A stretch of DNA of 64,000 nucleotides from Mariniphaga sp041686935 (GTDB lineage: Bacteria; Bacteroidota; Bacteroidia; Bacteroidales; Prolixibacteraceae), in assembly GCA_041686935.1 (NCBI GenBank), contig JAWLCW010000022.1, positions 1 through 64,000 on the forward strand, read 5' to 3'. Of this stretch, positions 8,401-17,205 are shown in pieces. The position numbers and the translations under genes were made by a program. How positions within the stretch are numbered: the stretch's first letter is position 1; the number at the start of each line of letters is the position of its first letter. A model generated the notes under the pieces. That model saw nothing but the letters and a program-made list of their open reading frames with translations. It was not told where the DNA came from and ran no database searches.

Positions 8401-10098
8401 TTAGCGTTTAATTATGTCGTTCATAGTCAATACCTGACCTTTTTCCAGCAGCATGTTTTTAAGTTTTTCGTATTCCACATCCTGCACCGCAATGTTTTCG
8501 TCGATGGCCATACACGCCGCCACGGCTGCCGACTGGCCCAGAATCATAAAAACCGGTTCCATGCGAATGGAACCAAAGGCAATGTGACTGGCCGATGCAC
8601 AAACCGGTACCAGCAAGTTCTGGCATTCTTCTTTTTTGGGAACCAGCGCGCCATAAGCAATTTCGTACGGGCCAGGTAACCCGACACCAATATCGCCTTC
8701 GTTATGTACGTGCCCTTCTTCGGTAACGTATCGTTGGACATTGTGCGAATCAATAGTGTAGGAACCCATTCCCACCGATTCAGGCGTGGGCCTGCGTTTC
8801 AGCAGTTCGTTTTCGGTCATTACATATTTACCAATCATCCGGCGGGCCTCACGCACATAAATCTGGTGGGGCCAGTTTCCGTTGTCGGTAAATTCATCTT
8901 TCGGCAATCCCCATGTTTGCATTTCGGACTGAATTTCTTCCGGTACCCGCGGGTCGTTGGCTACAAACCAAAGCAGTCCTTTCTGATAAGTTTCATGTTC
9001 TTTGATGATTTCCTTCCGGCGTTCATAACTGGCCTCGGGGTAATCGTAATTCATGCCAATGTTGTCGCTGCTGAACGGACCGTGGTTGTTGGTGTCGGTT
9101 TTGCGGTTGGGAATGGCGTCAAACTTTCCGAACCATTCGCGCCAGCCGGCATCGAAAATGCGCACCAGTAATTCATACTGGGTGGAATCATAGCCTTCGG
9201 GTTGGGGAAAAGGAATGCGATTTTCCGGGTGGTTGGTCATACATACCCTGAAACAGTAAGCTTGCACCCGGTGATCGCCCTGGCCTTTCTCTCCCGGATG
9301 ATCAGGACTGATTCGGGGAAGCAATCCGCTGGATGGGTCGCCTGGAGTCCAGTAAGGATCGATGGGCTGATCGAGAACCATAAAATGGTGCCGGTGGTGG
9401 TAAACACCGGTTTGAACGCCGTTCCATTCTTCTCCATACACATCGGTTCCTTCGCGGCCCACGTGGTAACTGACACCGGCAGTGGCCAGTAAATCGCCTT
9501 CGTAGGTGGCATCCATAAACATTTTTCCTTTAAATGTTTTGCCCGAAAGCGTGGTAATGGAAGTAATTTTTCCGTTGGTTTTTTCCACTCCGTTTTCCCG
9601 GTTGAGCCATTCATCGCGGTACAATTCGATGTTATTTCCCTGAATCAGTTCTTCGAAAACCTGTTCGGCAATGTGCGGCTCAAATATCCACATGGTGCGC
9701 ATATCGCCGTCTATGGCAGGAGTTCCCTGGCCGGTGTTTCCGTATTCGTCTTTGTTCATCCATTTCCAGGCTTCGTCCTGCTGGTAATGGTTATAGACCC
9801 GGTGATAAAAATTCCGGGCCAGTCCGCCAATAGTTTCTTTTTTGCCGGTGTCGGTCCAGCCCAGACCTCCGGCAGTGAGGCCGCCCAAATGGATGTCGGG
9901 CGAAACCATAATCACCGATTTTCCTGACTGAGCCACTTCAACAGCAGCAATCACGGCGGCAGAAGTTCCTCCGTAAACAATGACGTCGGCTTCATACACA
10001 TTGGGTTGAGGTTTTTCACATCCGGTAAATGCAACTGCAAGCAGCAGGATTGTTAACATTTTGGTGGTTACGAATCGGGTAATAAGTTTTGTTTTCAT
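8401..10098 (-). CDS. FAD-dependent oxidoreductase, predicted lipoprotein
   Basis: 565 residues, PF12831-type FAD-dependent oxidoreductase. The N terminus is a Sec lipoprotein signal with lipobox FTGC (Cys27) and no twin arginine. The dinucleotide motif is the variant VYGGTSAAVIA (residues 41-51), followed by LGGLTAGGLGWTDTG. Later family blocks are MFMDATYEGDLLATAG, VREARRMIGKYVMTE, DSHNVQRYV and the C-terminal HIAFGSIRMEPVFMILGQSA. Predicted to be membrane-anchored on the periplasmic or outer face. It is the more divergent of three tandem paralogs (with 10285-11979 and 12040-13758). The 186-bp gap to its upstream neighbour holds short 8-bp repeats. Electron acceptor and substrate are not evident. 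Confidence 0.82.
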   Translation of the reverse strand: MKTKLITRFVTTKMLTILLLAVAFTGCEKPQPNVYEADVIVYGGTSAAVIAAVEVAQSGKSVIMVSPDIHLGGLTAGGLGWTDTGKKETIGGLARNFYHRVYNHYQQDEAWKWMNKDEYGNTGQGTPAIDGDMRTMWIFEPHIAEQVFEELIQGNNIELYRDEWLNRENGVEKTNGKITSITTLSGKTFKGKMFMDATYEGDLLATAGVSYHVGREGTDVYGEEWNGVQTGVYHHRHHFMVLDQPIDPYWTPGDPSSGLLPRISPDHPGEKGQGDHRVQAYCFRVCMTNHPENRIPFPQPEGYDSTQYELLVRIFDAGWREWFGKFDAIPNRKTDTNNHGPFSSDNIGMNYDYPEASYERRKEIIKEHETYQKGLLWFVANDPRVPEEIQSEMQTWGLPKDEFTDNGNWPHQIYVREARRMIGKYVMTENELLKRRPTPESVGMGSYTIDSHNVQRYVTEEGHVHNEGDIGVGLPGPYEIAYGALVPKKEECQNLLVPVCASASHIAFGSIRMEPVFMILGQSAAVAACMAIDENIAVQDVEYEKLKNMLLEKGQVLTMNDIIKR

Positions 10099-10116
10099 TT
10101 GTCTAATTTTTTAAAC

Positions 10117-10198
10117 CGCAAAGACGCAGAGTCGCAAAGGAGAATGTTCGATTGTTTGAAATTGATTGAAGTTGTTCGAACCCTCGAACTCTCGAACC
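10117..10198. repeat. Two short arrays with 8-bp period
   Basis: Three consecutive 8-mers CGCAAAGA, CGCAGAGT, CGCAAAGG (10117-10140) and, 34 bases on, three more: TTCGAACC, CTCGAACT, CTCGAACC (10175-10198). Both lie in the intergenic space between two oxidoreductase genes. They resemble the degenerate CGCAAAGA-type repeats scattered between genes in many Bacteroidota. No function is known. Confidence 0.6.
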
Positions 10199-10284
10199 AA
10201 CAAACTCTCATTCCTCCTTATTGTCAAAATTCTTTGTCGTGGTTGTTTCATATTATTTCGAATTGGTAAATTTTTGAAATCGTT

Positions 10285-11979
10285 TTATTTTGGATCATGT
10301 GCAAGAATTTGCTTGTCCTTCAGCAACCGGGTTTTCAGAATATTGTAATCCAGTGAATGCACATCCGTTCCGTTTTCCAAGGCCAAAGCGGCAGCAGTTG
10401 CTGCTGATTGGCCCAATACCATAAACACGGGTTCCATACGAATGGAGCCGAATGCAATGTGGGTTGAACTCACACAAACCGGAACCAGCAGGTTGCTGCA
10501 TTCTTCTTTTTTGGGAATGATGGAACGGTAGCTGACGGGGTAAGGTGAAAAACCATGTGCTTCCACATTTCCTTCGTTTTGAACGAATCCGTTGGCGTCC
10601 ACATAGCGTTGCACATTGTGTGAATCCATTCCGTATGCCGCCATACCCACCGGGTCTTCAGCCACTTCAAAACCTTCGCAGTTGCGTTGGGTCATGATAT
10701 AATCGCTGAGCATGCGCCTGGCTTCCCTGACATAGAGTTGTTGTTGCCAGCCGTCTTCTCGTTCATATTCATCATTGCAGGTGCCCCAGCGCGATACTTC
10801 ATTTCTGATGTGTTCAGGAATTCGCGGATGGTAGGCCAGCGACCACATTAATCCCTGCTGGTATTTCCTGTGGCGATCAACAATTTTTTCGCGCTCTTCA
10901 TACGAAGCCTCAGGGTAGTCGTAATTTTGTCCGATAAAATCAGTGGAAAAGCCATCCCTGTTATTGGTATCGGTTTTTCGGTTTGGCATACTTGAATTTA
11001 TCCATGGAATACGATTATAACCTGCTTCATAATTTCGGAAAAGAAGTTCATATTCCAGTTCATTGTAATCCTCCGGTTTCTTAAAAGGAATCCGGTTATC
11101 AGGATGATCGGTGAGTGTCATACGAAAACAATATGCCTGAACACCTTTGTCGCCCCTGCCGTCAATTCCCGGACGGCCACCTTCAGTAATAAACGGCAGC
11201 AATCCACTGGACGGATCACCTTTTACAACGTAGGGGTCAACACCGGGAACAAAATTGTGATTGTACCCGTTTATGGAAACCGTTCCCCGCAACGTCATTC
11301 CAATAATATTTGCCTGAACGCCGTTTAATGATTCGCCGAATTCCTTGTTTGATTCCCGGCCAACGGTATATGTTATTCCGGCTGCTGCCATTAAATCTCC
11401 TTCATAAGTAGCGTCGATGAACATCTTTCCGTTGTATTTATTCCCGCTCTCCATTTCAATTTCCGCAATTTTCTGATTCTGCATTTTTACACCGGATTCG
11501 CGGTTGAGCCTTTGATTATATACCAGGACAATATTTTCTTTGGCCATCATTTTTTTATAAACTGCCAGCGCTGCCGAAGGCTCAAATGTCCACATGGCAT
11601 CTTCTCCTTCCGCTGTTTGAGTCTGGCCTCCGTCGCGGTATTCCGATCGCTGTTGCCATTTCCAGTTTGCGGGATTCTCATAGTATTCTTTTATTCCCTG
11701 GTAAAACTCCCTTGAAATTCCCCCAACAACCATTTTATTTCCGATATCGGTCTGACCAAGTCCACCGGTGGTTAATCCCCCAATCCGGTTTGTTGGTTCA
11801 ATTAAAACCACTGAATTTCCCATTCTGGAAGCCTGAATGGCTGCTGCAATACCTGCCGAGGTACCGCCGTAAATAACCATGTCGTACTGCATTGCTTCCC
11901 GGGTTGTGATCCCCTGGTTTTTACAGGAAAAAAATGAGTAAAACAACAATATTGTAACGAAAAAAAATTTTGCTTTCAT
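10285..11979 (-). CDS. FAD-dependent oxidoreductase, predicted lipoprotein (paralog 2)
   Basis: 564 residues, very similar to the next upstream gene (12040-13758) along its length. The lipoprotein signal ends in SFFSC (Cys19). The FAD motif IYGGTSAGIAAAIQ (residues 36-49) is followed by RIGGLTTGGLGQTDIG. Other shared blocks are WTFEPSAALAVY, MFIDATYEGDLMAAAG, VREARRMLSDYIMTQ, YGMDSHNVQRYV and SSTHIAFGSIRMEPVFMVLG. Compared with its close paralog it lacks the YSYGDPLVPW-type insertion near residue 340. It sits 60 bases downstream of that paralog on the same strand, so co-transcription is likely. An exported flavoprotein of unknown substrate. Confidence 0.82.
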   Translation of the reverse strand: MKAKFFFVTILLFYSFFSCKNQGITTREAMQYDMVIYGGTSAGIAAAIQASRMGNSVVLIEPTNRIGGLTTGGLGQTDIGNKMVVGGISREFYQGIKEYYENPANWKWQQRSEYRDGGQTQTAEGEDAMWTFEPSAALAVYKKMMAKENIVLVYNQRLNRESGVKMQNQKIAEIEMESGNKYNGKMFIDATYEGDLMAAAGITYTVGRESNKEFGESLNGVQANIIGMTLRGTVSINGYNHNFVPGVDPYVVKGDPSSGLLPFITEGGRPGIDGRGDKGVQAYCFRMTLTDHPDNRIPFKKPEDYNELEYELLFRNYEAGYNRIPWINSSMPNRKTDTNNRDGFSTDFIGQNYDYPEASYEEREKIVDRHRKYQQGLMWSLAYHPRIPEHIRNEVSRWGTCNDEYEREDGWQQQLYVREARRMLSDYIMTQRNCEGFEVAEDPVGMAAYGMDSHNVQRYVDANGFVQNEGNVEAHGFSPYPVSYRSIIPKKEECSNLLVPVCVSSTHIAFGSIRMEPVFMVLGQSAATAAALALENGTDVHSLDYNILKTRLLKDKQILAHDPK

Positions 11980-12039
11980 TTTAATTTTAATTTGCTTTCA
12001 GATTAATATTTGAAAAAATCGAATATGAAACAAAACTGT

Positions 12040-13758
12040 TTACGGATTATGAGAAAGGACTTGTTTATCTTTTACTAACCTTTCTTTTAAATCACTATAT
12101 TCAAGTGCATGAACATCGGTTTTGTTATCAATTGCAAGCGCTGCTGCGGTGGCAGCCGATTGGCCCAGAATCATAAACACCGGTTCCATTCGAATGGAGC
12201 CAAAAGCAATGTGGGTTGAACTTACACAAACAGGCACCAGCAGGTTGCTGCATTCTCCTTTTTTGGGAATGATGGAACGGTAGCTGATGGGGTAGGGCGG
12301 AAAACCATGTGCTTCCACGTTTCCTTCGTTTTGCACATAACCGTTTGCATCCACGTAGCGCTGCACCTGGTGCGAATCCATTCCGTAAGCGGCCATTCCC
12401 ACCGGGTCTTCAGCCTCATCAAATCCTTCGCAGTTTCGCTGGGTCATCACATAATCGCTTTTCATACGTCGTGCTTCGCGAACATAGAGTTGTTGTTGCC
12501 AGCCGTCTTCGCGTTCGTATTCATCTTTGCAGGTGCCCCATTTGGAAACCACATCGCGTACTTTTTTCGGAATGCGCGGATGGTAGGCCAGGCTCCACAT
12601 TAAACCCTGCTGATAACTGCGGTGCCGCTCAATAATTTTTTCACGCTCCTGGTAGCTGGCTTCCGGATAATCCCAGTTCTGCCCGATGAAGTCGGTGGAA
12701 AATCCTTTCTGGTTGTTGGTGTCGGTTTTCCGGTTGGGCATTGGCGAGTTTATCCACGGAACCAGCGGATCGCCATAGGAATACATTTCCTCTATAGGAC
12801 CTTCGGCAGCTTCATAATTCCTGAACAACAGTTCGTACTCCAATTCATTGTACCCGTTGGGCTTTTTAAACGGAATACGGTTTTCAGGGTGATCGGTCAG
12901 AGTCATTCTGAAACAATAGGCCTGAATGCCTTTGTCGCCCTGGCCATCAATTCCGGGACCGCCTTCGATAATAAACGGAAGTAAACCACTGGACGGGTCT
13001 CCTTTGACAATATAAGGATCCACGCCATCAATAAAATTATGGTGAATGCTGTTTCTCGAAATGGTTCTTCCAAGAGTCATACTTACCTTATTTGCCTGAA
13101 CCCCGTTCAATGTTTCGCCATATTCGCTGTTCGATTCGCGCCCAACAGAATAACTCACTCCGGCAGTGGCCATTAAATCGCCTTCATAGGTGGCATCGAT
13201 GAACATTTTTCCGCGGTACTTTTCGCCGGTTTCCATTTCAATTTCCACCATTTTTTGCCCCTGCTTTTTTACGCCGTTTTTCCGGTTCAGCCGCTGGTTG
13301 TAAACCACGGTGATGTTTTCCGGTTTCATCATGGACTCGTAAACTTTCAGCGCTGCCGAGGGTTCAAAAGTCCACATGGCTTCTTCTCCTTCGGCAGTCC
13401 GGGTTTGTCCGCCATCGCGGTATTCCTGTCTGGTCTGCCATTTCCAGTTTGTGGGTTCGTCGTAATGCCTTTTAATCCCCTCATAGAATTCGCGGGAAAT
13501 TCCGCCAATGACCTGTTTGTTGCCGATGTCGGTCTGACCCAGTCCGCCGGTTGTTAATCCTCCAATGCGGGATGACGGTTCAATCATGATAACCGATTTT
13601 CCCATTCGGGAACTTTGAATGGCTGCGGCTATTCCGGCTGAGGTTCCGCCGTATATAACAATGTCGTATTCCATATTTTGACTTTGGGCATCCAATTGAA
13701 TTGTGGTTGAAAAAATAATGGTTAAAAGGATTGCCAGGAAATTTTTTACTGAAAACAT
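12040..13758 (-). CDS. FAD-dependent oxidoreductase, secreted (paralog 3)
   Basis: 572 residues with an ordinary Sec signal peptide (MFSVKNFLAILLTIIF... ending near LDAQ) and no lipobox Cys, so probably soluble in the periplasm, unlike its two lipoprotein neighbours. The FAD motif VIYGGTSAGIAAAIQS and RIGGLTTGGLGQTDIG lie at about residues 34-73. The C-terminal block HIAFGSIRMEPVFMILGQSA is present. It follows the CstA-type transporter gene by only 17 bases, so the two are almost certainly translated from one message. The close pair 564/572 points to a recent tandem duplication followed by a change in localisation signal. Confidence 0.82.
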   Translation of the reverse strand: MFSVKNFLAILLTIIFSTTIQLDAQSQNMEYDIVIYGGTSAGIAAAIQSSRMGKSVIMIEPSSRIGGLTTGGLGQTDIGNKQVIGGISREFYEGIKRHYDEPTNWKWQTRQEYRDGGQTRTAEGEEAMWTFEPSAALKVYESMMKPENITVVYNQRLNRKNGVKKQGQKMVEIEMETGEKYRGKMFIDATYEGDLMATAGVSYSVGRESNSEYGETLNGVQANKVSMTLGRTISRNSIHHNFIDGVDPYIVKGDPSSGLLPFIIEGGPGIDGQGDKGIQAYCFRMTLTDHPENRIPFKKPNGYNELEYELLFRNYEAAEGPIEEMYSYGDPLVPWINSPMPNRKTDTNNQKGFSTDFIGQNWDYPEASYQEREKIIERHRSYQQGLMWSLAYHPRIPKKVRDVVSKWGTCKDEYEREDGWQQQLYVREARRMKSDYVMTQRNCEGFDEAEDPVGMAAYGMDSHQVQRYVDANGYVQNEGNVEAHGFPPYPISYRSIIPKKGECSNLLVPVCVSSTHIAFGSIRMEPVFMILGQSAATAAALAIDNKTDVHALEYSDLKERLVKDKQVLSHNP

Positions 13759-13775
13759 AGCTTTATTTTTAAGTG

Positions 13776-15209
13776 TTATAAACTGATTTTGTTATTCTTT
13801 CTGAAATAAACGATAAAAAGGATAAGTGAAAGAATTGTAATTCCAATCCCCACCGAATAGGAAATTTCTTTTGACAGATGAAATCCCTCGGGAGCCAGAA
13901 ACAGGTAAGTTGAAACGACTGCCGTCATAAACAGCGCCGGAATAAAGGTAATCCAGAAGTTCTTATTGTATTTGACCAGATAAACCGTGATGGTCCAGAG
14001 CACGACTGTTGCCAGGGTTTGGTTCGACCACGCAAAGTAGCGCCAGATAACATCGAAGTTGATTTGTGTGAGAAAAAATCCGATGGCAAACAATGGAATG
14101 CTGATGTAGAGCCGGTTTTTTATGGGTCCCTGTTTCAGTTTCAGGAAATCGGCCACGATGAGCCGTGCGCTGCGAAAAGCGGTATCGCCCGAAGTGATTG
14201 GAGCTGCCACCACACCGAGAATAGCCAGGAATGCCCCGAATTTACCCAGCAGCATATTGGCCGATTCATTTACCACCCAGGCTGCATTTCCCTGGTGTTC
14301 CACCATAATTTCATTCAACTGGCGGATGCCCCCAAAAAAACTCATGCTTATGGTCGCCCAAATCATTGCAACTACTGCTTCGGTAATCATGGCGCCGTAA
14401 AACACCCTCCGGCCCAGTTTTTCATTTTTTATACAGCGGGCCATCAGCGGCGACTGTGTGGCATGAAACCCCGAAATGGCGCCACAGGCAATGGTTATGA
14501 ACAGCATCGGAAATACCGGAAAATCATTGGCCTGGTTGTGGAAATTTCTGAAATTTTCGGTGGAAAGTTCAGGCATGTGGTATCCCTGGGCAAACAACGC
14601 GACAATAAGGCTCACGGCCATAAAAACCAGCGCAAATCCGAATACCGGGTAAACGCGGCCAATAACTTTGTTGATAGGCAGCAGGGTGGAGAGTATATAA
14701 TACCCGAAAACCACCCAAACCCAAAAAGTCATGGTGGCGTAATCGGGTGTTAATCCGGCCAGAATTTTTGCCGGGCCCAAAATAAACACAGCGCCCACAA
14801 TCACCATTAGAAAAACGGTAAATGCCCGCATGATTTGTTTGGTTGTTGTTCCCAGGTAAATGCCTATAATTTCAGTAATACTCAGCCCGTTATGTTTTAT
14901 AGAAAGCATTCCGGAAAAGTAATCGTGTACAGCTCCGGCGAAAACAGACCCCAGAATAATCCACAAGTATGCCACCGGACCCCACATGGCACCGGCAACA
15001 GCGCCGAAAATAGGCCCCAGTCCGGCAATATTTAAAAACTGAATCAGGAAAACCTTCCACCAGGGCATGGGAATGTAATCCACGCCATCGGTCATGGTAA
15101 CCGCCGGAGTTGGCCGGTTGCCATCGGCGCCAAATACCCGTTCGATGTATTTGGAATAAACGAAATACCCAATTATTAGTATGAAAACTGATATAAGAAG
15201 TGTGACCAT
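13776..15209 (-). CDS. Carbon starvation (CstA/BtsT) family transporter
   Basis: 477 residues, highly hydrophobic with a dozen or more predicted membrane segments. The diagnostic N-terminal region is present: TPAVTMTDGVDYIPMPWW, then HHF-like QFLNIAGLGPIFGAVAGAMWGP and VHDYFSGMLSIKHNG. Characterised members (E. coli CstA and BtsT) import pyruvate or peptides and are induced on carbon limitation. Here it heads a transcription unit of exported FAD oxidoreductases, immediately after a terminator that closes the susCD unit. This suggests it imports a small acid, keto-acid or peptide product made by those enzymes. That link is inference from context only. Confidence 0.85.
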   Translation of the reverse strand: MVTLLISVFILIIGYFVYSKYIERVFGADGNRPTPAVTMTDGVDYIPMPWWKVFLIQFLNIAGLGPIFGAVAGAMWGPVAYLWIILGSVFAGAVHDYFSGMLSIKHNGLSITEIIGIYLGTTTKQIMRAFTVFLMVIVGAVFILGPAKILAGLTPDYATMTFWVWVVFGYYILSTLLPINKVIGRVYPVFGFALVFMAVSLIVALFAQGYHMPELSTENFRNFHNQANDFPVFPMLFITIACGAISGFHATQSPLMARCIKNEKLGRRVFYGAMITEAVVAMIWATISMSFFGGIRQLNEIMVEHQGNAAWVVNESANMLLGKFGAFLAILGVVAAPITSGDTAFRSARLIVADFLKLKQGPIKNRLYISIPLFAIGFFLTQINFDVIWRYFAWSNQTLATVVLWTITVYLVKYNKNFWITFIPALFMTAVVSTYLFLAPEGFHLSKEISYSVGIGITILSLILFIVYFRKNNKISL

Positions 15210-15277
15210 AATTCAAATTTTAATGCTAAATATAGTGGGTATAAATTTTTTTCCGGTTTTTCTACTGATTTTAATTT

Positions 15278-15315
15278 GAAAAAAATGGTTCCCCGATAAT
15301 TTTACCAGGGAACCA
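15278..15315 (-). terminator. Rho-independent terminator between susD and cstA-like gene
   Basis: On the minus strand TGGTTCCC and GGGAACCA form a perfect 8-bp stem around a 14-nt loop, followed by seven T residues. It lies 160 bases after the SusD stop and splits the cluster into two transcription units. Confidence 0.8.
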
Positions 15316-15474
15316 AACACTAACTAAACTAAACCAATCCTGTCATCCTGGATTTTATTTAATTTATCTCTGTCATCTCGTCAATTGGCGTTTAATGTCG
15401 CACATTTCTCATTAATAGTGTTGTAACAGAGTATAAATTGTTCTGACAATAATAATTCCTATAAGAACTTAAAC

Positions 15475-17187
15475 TTATTCCCAGTTTGGATTTTGCGTCA
15501 AACTTGGATTCGTTTGTCTTTCGATATAAGGTATAGGCCATAAATAATCCTTATTAGGATTGAATATCCGTCTGTCAACTGTACGCATAGATGTATTTGG
15601 ATTATTTACGTCAGAAGCGATCGGAATACCGGCAGCAACATAGTCTGGTGTGCCCCATTTGTCAATCACTGGTGCCTTTGTGGGATAAGATTTTTGCATT
15701 CTTCCAAGCACAAAGCCATTCATAACATTTTCGGCAATTTTCCAGCGGCGGATATCAGAAAGCCTTTGACCTTCGCGTGCCAACTCGTGACGACGCTCTC
15801 GCGCAATCGCATAAAACAGTTCGTCAGCACTCGTCTCTGATATTGCCGGCATTTCTGAGCGGGCACGTATCTTGTTTAGCGCAGAGTAAACGGTAGCATC
15901 GGCCTGACCAGCTTTCACCTTGGCCTCGGCATAAATCAACAGTACTTCTGCATAACGTATTACGATAATATTGTTGTGGCAGTTATTTACGTCTCCGTAA
16001 TTTTCGTCATTTACGAATTTCCTCCAGTTAATTCCAGTGAAAGATGCATATGCATTTAAAGCATCCTGATTATCAACACGAGCGGGTGGTGTTCTGTGAT
16101 AATTCCAGCATTTTACACTATCGCGGTGAGTTTCAAACTGGAAGCCCTGAAAAATACATCCGGGTTCATTTTGCCAATCTGAATAACCTGAAGAGGGCAA
16201 TGCGAAAGTCCATGCCAGACGTGGATCCCGGTTATCCCAAGGTTTTGCAGGGTTATAAAGCGGAGACTTGTCTATTGGAAGTCCGTCTTTGCAACCATAA
16301 GAATCAACCAGTTGATAAGAAGGTACTTTATTGGCATGCCCTCCGCCGTTTCTGCAGCCGAAAAGCCTGAAAATTGGGTGAACCCTATGGCCAAACAGGT
16401 ATTGAATTGAAAAAAGAATTTCCTTGGAACTCTGGCCTTCGTAAGTGAAAAGATTTTGAAAACTCGGGTCGAGTATAACTTCTGTTCCTTCAAGTTTCAT
16501 TACTTCGGAAGCGGCACTAATTGCCACATCCCACTTTTCATTGTACAAAGCTGTTCTTGCTTTCAATGCTAAAGCAGCCAGACGTGATGGACGACCAGAG
16601 GTCGGATTGTTGGTTGTTCCCAAAACGGCTGCTGCCTCATCATAATCCTTAAAAATTTGATTCAGAACCTCTTCTTTAGGGCTACGGGGTATTTCAGCAT
16701 TATCAAGTGTAAGTGTTTCCAAAATCAAAGGTACATCCCCATAAAGATCAATCAGATAGGAATAATAGTACGCTCTAAGAAATTGGGCTTCTGCTTTTGC
16801 TTGAGAAATTACTTCGGCACTTACTCCTTCCACCCGTTCTAAGTTGTTAATTAAATAGTTGCATCTGCTGATGCCACTATAAGACGAACTCCATACGGTT
16901 CTCACAAAACTACTATTGGCATCGTTTGCTCCCTGGGAGAGTTTTTGTACATCGTTCGTATTCCGGTCCCATCCGTTATCTGATAACTCTTCAAAAGCCA
17001 GATAGAAGGGCATTCCCTCCCAGGCTGTGTAGAGATTAGTGTAACATCCGACAACAGCCATTTCAATTTCCGTTTCATTGGCCAAAAAAGTTTTGTCTGA
17101 CGGCGAATCCATTGGATACTTTTCCAGAAAGTCGCTGCAGGAAGCCAAAAATAATATGCTTATTGTAAAATATATTAATTTTTTCAT
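15475..17187 (-). CDS. SusD/RagB-family outer-membrane nutrient-binding lipoprotein
   Basis: 570 residues. Lipoprotein signal with lipobox LASC (Cys17), followed by SDFLEKYPMDSPSDKTF, the usual SusD N-terminal pattern (typically DFLE..P). The TPR-like helical core contains QAKAEAQFLRAYYYSYLIDLYGDVPL and RPSRLAALALKARTALY. The C-terminal block has IVIRYAEVLLIYAEAK, ALNKIRARSEMP and ARERRHELAREGQRLSDIRRW, all classic for the family. SusD proteins cap the SusC channel on the outer surface and bind the ligand. The gene is 18 bases downstream of its SusC partner. The ligand cannot be read from sequence. Confidence 0.95.
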   Translation of the reverse strand: MKKLIYFTISILFLASCSDFLEKYPMDSPSDKTFLANETEIEMAVVGCYTNLYTAWEGMPFYLAFEELSDNGWDRNTNDVQKLSQGANDANSSFVRTVWSSSYSGISRCNYLINNLERVEGVSAEVISQAKAEAQFLRAYYYSYLIDLYGDVPLILETLTLDNAEIPRSPKEEVLNQIFKDYDEAAAVLGTTNNPTSGRPSRLAALALKARTALYNEKWDVAISAASEVMKLEGTEVILDPSFQNLFTYEGQSSKEILFSIQYLFGHRVHPIFRLFGCRNGGGHANKVPSYQLVDSYGCKDGLPIDKSPLYNPAKPWDNRDPRLAWTFALPSSGYSDWQNEPGCIFQGFQFETHRDSVKCWNYHRTPPARVDNQDALNAYASFTGINWRKFVNDENYGDVNNCHNNIIVIRYAEVLLIYAEAKVKAGQADATVYSALNKIRARSEMPAISETSADELFYAIARERRHELAREGQRLSDIRRWKIAENVMNGFVLGRMQKSYPTKAPVIDKWGTPDYVAAGIPIASDVNNPNTSMRTVDRRIFNPNKDYLWPIPYIERQTNPSLTQNPNWE

Positions 17188-17205
17188 AATACAGATAGTT
17201 TTAAA

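Noticed and set aside
14019..14753. 244-codon plus-strand frame
   Set aside because: Antisense to the CstA-family transporter; no motif, His/Asn-rich shadow composition.
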